In this document: piece by piece, positions 61,506 to 64,000 of the stretch
Position numbering within the stretch: position 1 is the stretch's first letter
Layout of the letters: each line of letters starts with the position of its first letter
From: Acidovorax sp. KKS102
GTDB lineage: Bacteria > Pseudomonadota > Gammaproteobacteria > Burkholderiales > Burkholderiaceae_C
Assembly: GCF_000302535.1 (NCBI RefSeq)
Contig: NC_018708.1
Span: 496,001-560,000, forward strand
Reading direction: 5' to 3'
Length of the DNA: 64,000 nt
The notes under the pieces: model-generated
What the model saw: only the letters and a program-made list of their open reading frames with translations
Databases searched by the model: none
What the model was told of the DNA's origin: nothing
Program-made: the position numbers and the translations under genes

Positions 61506-62522
61506 TCAGGTCGGCTTGTTCGCAGGACGGCATTGCGCTGGCTCCAGCCCCAGGTGCTGCTGCATCGCACGGATCATGGTATCCACAGAGCCGAAACCGC
61601 TGCGCGCTGCGATCTTCTCCTGAGGCCAGTCGGTCTGGCGCAGCAGCGCCGCAGCGTGCTGCGCACGCACCTGGGCCACGAAGCGGGCAGGCGTGCAATG
61701 GGCCTGCGCCGCAAACGCACGAGCGAAGTTGCGGGGGCTCATGTGTGCACGCTGGGCCAAGGCATCTACCGACAGATCCTGGGTCAGATGCCCCTGAATC
61801 CAGGCCATCAGCTCGCGCATGCGGACCGATGCATCGGTCTGCGCCAGCAGTGCCGGGCTCAGCTGCGGTGTGGTGTCTGTGCGCAGCGTGAACACCGCCA
61901 GATCCCGGGCGATCTGCATGGCCACGGCGCGGCCCAGGTCTTCTTCGATCAGGGCCAGGGCCATGTCCAGCCCTGTGGTTACACCAGCCGACGTCCAGAG
62001 CGCGCCGTCGCGCACAAAAATTCGGTCACGCTGTACCTGTGTGCCAGGGCATAACTGGGCGAGCAGATCGCAGGCATTGATGTGGGTCGTCGCCTTGCAC
62101 CCTTCCAGCAGCCCTGCAGCGGCCAGCGCAAAGGCGCCCGTGCAGACGCTGGCCACCCGCCGTGACCGCTGCGCAGCCTGGGCCAGCCACGCCCCCGCGC
62201 CGTCCTCGTAGATCGCGCGGCGCAGGGCGTCCTCCTCACCACCCGCCACGATCAGTGTGTCGATCGAACCGCCCATGGCCTGCATGGGGACGGTGTCGGC
62301 CACCGCAAATCCCGCACTGGTGCGCACGGCGCCTCCACGTGGTGAAGCCATGTGAACCCGGTAGGCCCCCGGCACAGCGAGGGTGGCCTTGCTGAATGCA
62401 CTGGCGGGTGCCGCAATGTCGATGGCCTCCACCCCTTCAAAGGCCAGCAGGACCACTTCGCGGCAAGGGGCGTGGGCAGCGGCCTTGGCAGGAACTGCGG
62501 CGGATTTGGCATGGCGGGGCAT
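61506..62522 (-). CDS. GlxA family AraC-type transcriptional regulator (DJ-1 plus AraC domains)
   Basis: 338 residues. N-terminal DJ-1/PfpI-like domain (about 20-190) with S-V-C-T-G-A at the nucleophile elbow, used here as a ligand-sensing domain. C-terminal AraC helix-turn-helix pair (about 235-330; M-S-P-R-N-F-A-R-A-F and S-G-F-G-S-V-D-T-M). Ligand unknown. Divergent from a secreted DJ-1-domain protein. Confidence 0.88.
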   Translation of the reverse strand: MPRHAKSAAVPAKAAAHAPCREVVLLAFEGVEAIDIAAPASAFSKATLAVPGAYRVHMASPRGGAVRTSAGFAVADTVPMQAMGGSIDTLIVAGGEEDALRRAIYEDGAGAWLAQAAQRSRRVASVCTGAFALAAAGLLEGCKATTHINACDLLAQLCPGTQVQRDRIFVRDGALWTSAGVTTGLDMALALIEEDLGRAVAMQIARDLAVFTLRTDTTPQLSPALLAQTDASVRMRELMAWIQGHLTQDLSVDALAQRAHMSPRNFARAFAAQAHCTPARFVAQVRAQHAAALLRQTDWPQEKIAARSGFGSVDTMIRAMQQHLGLEPAQCRPANKPT

Positions 62523-62587
62523 CGTGATGCAACCTAAGCTGGAGCCGGTGAACGAGGTGAATAGTGGATGTCAACAGGAGGCGGGGC

Positions 62588-63748
62588 GTGGCGATATTGT
62601 GGCGTTGGATGGAGGTGGTGATCATGGGGCTCGTAGCAATGGCAGCGTGGACTGCAGGTGCGACCTCGGGGTTCGCGCAGCCTATGGAGGCGCACCAGGG
62701 TGCCCGGGCCGCTGCGCCTTTCGCGCTGGCCCTGCGCCCCCCGCCGGCCGGGGGCACCGCCCCCGTGATTGCCGTGCTGGCATTGAACGAGGGGACGGAA
62801 ACCACAGACTTCCTGGTTCCCCATGCCGTGCTGCAGCTGGCCCAGGTGGGCGTGGTGGAGGCCGTGGCCTCACGCGCAGGCGCGGTCACCTTGATGCCCG
62901 CGCTGCAAGTGGAGGTGCCACGCAGCTTCGCGGCCTTTGATTCCGTGTATCCGCAGGGGGCAGACATCGTGGTGGTGCCTGCTCTGCACACCGAAGACGA
63001 CCCGGCGGTACTGGCGTGGCTACAGGCCCAGGCGGCCAAAGGGGCTGTGGTGGTCGGTATCTGCAGCGGGGCCAGGGTGTTGGGCCGGGCGGGGTTGCTG
63101 GAGGGGCGCCGCTTTGCGGGGCACTGGTATGACCGCAGCACTTTGCTGCGGCGCCACGCGGGCGCGGTGCATGTACCCGGGCAGCGCTATGTGGCCGATG
63201 GGCCGGTGGTGACCACCACGGGGGTGTCCGCGTCTTTGCCCGTGTCGCTGGCTTTGGTCGAGACGCTGGCGGGTGCCGAGCGGGCGCGTGCTGTTGCGAC
63301 CGCACTGGGCATGCCATCCTGGGGCCCTGCACACCGCAGCGAACGGTTCGGTCTGTCGCTTGCGCATGTGGGGACCCTCTCGGTCAACACCCTGCTGTTC
63401 TGGCGGCATGAGCGCATCGACATCCCCGTGGTGGATGGGGTGGACGATGTGGCGCTGGCCCTGGCGGCAGATGCGTGGTCGCGCACCTACCGCTCTCGCG
63501 CTGAGGCGGTGAACGCCCTCGCCAGCCCCGTGCACCTGCGCAGCGGCTTGTTGCTGCGGGCTGCACCGCCTGATGCGTCGGCGACCACGGTCTTGCTGGA
63601 CAGGGACATGCAGCCCGCCTGTGTGCTGGACCACAGCCTGCAGATGATCGGTCAGCGTTACGGGGCGGCTACGCGCCAGTGGGTCGCTACACAACTGGAA
63701 TACGAAGACCCCGAGGTGCGCTGTGGGGCAGCGGGCCCGTCTCCGTGA
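62588..63748 (+). CDS. exported DJ-1/PfpI-domain protein
   Basis: 386 residues from a GTG at 62588 that has AGGAGG six bases upstream; it gives an N-terminal hydrophobic signal (about 9-30, ending G-F-A-Q). Other starts at 62564 and 62624 are possible. The DJ-1 domain (about 45-215) carries the elbow V-G-I-C-S-G-A. The C-terminal 170 residues have no family I recognise but include a second alpha/beta module (S-L-A-H-V-G-T-L-S-V-N-T-L). It is divergent from a GlxA-type regulator with its own DJ-1 domain, its likely controller. Function unknown. Confidence 0.7.
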   Translation: MAILWRWMEVVIMGLVAMAAWTAGATSGFAQPMEAHQGARAAAPFALALRPPPAGGTAPVIAVLALNEGTETTDFLVPHAVLQLAQVGVVEAVASRAGAVTLMPALQVEVPRSFAAFDSVYPQGADIVVVPALHTEDDPAVLAWLQAQAAKGAVVVGICSGARVLGRAGLLEGRRFAGHWYDRSTLLRRHAGAVHVPGQRYVADGPVVTTTGVSASLPVSLALVETLAGAERARAVATALGMPSWGPAHRSERFGLSLAHVGTLSVNTLLFWRHERIDIPVVDGVDDVALALAADAWSRTYRSRAEAVNALASPVHLRSGLLLRAAPPDASATTVLLDRDMQPACVLDHSLQMIGQRYGAATRQWVATQLEYEDPEVRCGAAGPSP

Positions 63749-63765
63749 TTGACTACTCTCTACGC

Positions 63766-63788
63766 GCCTGGGGCTGGGGTACCCAGGC
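63766..63788. other. hairpin between converging genes
   Basis: GCCTGGG (63766-63772) and CCCAGGC (63782-63788) with a 9-base loop lie between the DJ-1-domain gene and the Lrp-type gene. There is no T-run; a weak terminator is possible. Confidence 0.35.
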
Positions 63789-63799
63789 TACTGCGGTTG

Positions 63800-64000
63800 T
63801 TATCCGCCTTTGTCGGCGTTGACCCACCCCAGGTCCAGCGGCCGGTCCTCGAATTCGGTGTTCAGGACCACGGTGCTCGTGGTGCGCGCCACGCCGGGAA
63901 TCGCCTTGATCTGGTAGAGCACGTCCTCCAGTCCGCGCGCGTGCGTGGTGCGGATCTTGGCCAGGAAGTCGTGCTCGCCAGCCACGCTGTGCAATTCTTC
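63800..64000 (-). CDS. Lrp/AsnC family regulator, C-terminal part only
   Basis: The frame runs from beyond the right edge to a TAA at 63800-63802, giving the last 66 residues. They match the end of the Lrp/AsnC ligand-binding (RAM) domain: H-S-V-A-G-E-H-D-F-L-A-K-I-R, the helix G-L-E-D-V-L-Y-Q-I-K-A-I-P-G-V and T-S-T-V-V-L-N-T-E-F-E. The DNA-binding part is outside the window. Confidence 0.85.
   Translation of the reverse strand, partial: EELHSVAGEHDFLAKIRTTHARGLEDVLYQIKAIPGVARTTSTVVLNTEFEDRPLDLGWVNADKGG

Noticed and set aside
1-64000. CRISPR arrays, tRNA and rRNA genes, integrase-bounded islands
   Set aside because: No regularly spaced repeats, cloverleaf sequences or integrases were recognised on reading both strands.

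Overview
The window is GC-rich, densely packed and, from its gene content and dispersed repeats, most probably from a chromosome of a Comamonadaceae betaproteobacterium. An Acidovorax-like organism fits best: NarXL-narK1K2GHJI order, DUF3567, a PHA-system protein, Bug-type solute receptors and short dispersed repeats around TAGCTGCT/AGCGCAT words. The genus is an inference; no rRNA or other marker is present. No tRNA, rRNA, CRISPR array or phage was seen.

Layout. 1-12.7 kb: a complete respiratory nitrate reduction unit. It has a sensor/regulator pair (narXL), two transporters (narK1, narK2) and membrane nitrate reductase with its chaperone (narGHJI). An FNR-type box precedes narX, and the narK1 ribosome binding site is buried in a hairpin. 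12.7-18.8 kb: a same-strand run that looks like an anaerobic-lifestyle extension, with a parvulin isomerase, beta-carbonic anhydrase, oxygen-independent class II ribonucleotide reductase (nrdJ), a nitroreductase, a small uncharacterised protein and a hemerythrin-like protein. 19-38.6 kb: assorted metabolic genes, mostly single or paired: AbrB-type membrane protein, DUF3567, DUF3108, IclR/FAH/Bug receptor, a VOC protein behind a LexA-like box, a divergent LysR/dehydrogenase pair, YqhD-like dehydrogenase, hydrolases, a DJ-1 protein, a cytoplasmic molybdoenzyme, and three peptidase/deacylase genes. 38.66-39.73 kb: an IS30-family element with a frameshifted transposase and perfect 25-bp ends. 39.8-47.8 kb: DUF922, wax ester synthase/DGAT, acyl-CoA-binding protein, HMG-CoA lyase, ornithine cyclodeaminase homologue, nitroreductase, PHA-system protein, zinc aminopeptidase lipoprotein and 3-methyladenine glycosylase.

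47.8-61.4 kb is a two-armed phosphonate locus. Leftwards run phnF, a DUF1045 2H phosphoesterase, phnN, arsC and an MFS exporter, the first four joined by overlapping start/stop codons. Rightwards run phnGHIJ, a GNAT acetyltransferase and phnKLM; then comes a Pho box and a large stem-loop, followed by phnCDE and a PhnZ-like HD-domain oxygenase. It therefore encodes uptake (CDE), C-P lyase (GHIJKLM), ribosyl bisphosphate recycling (N), a second possible C-P cleaving chemistry (PhnZ type), and apparently arsenate handling, under at least two regulators (PhnF and PhoB). The window ends with a GlxA-type regulator, a secreted DJ-1-domain protein and a partial Lrp/AsnC regulator.

The most interesting points are the regulatory and repeat structures (possible leaderless FNR-driven narX, hairpin-sequestered narK1 start, Pho box plus stem-loop inside the phn locus, LexA-like box before a VOC gene, a dispersed repeat running through a coding sequence) and the coupling of arsC/MFS and a PhnZ homologue to a C-P lyase locus.
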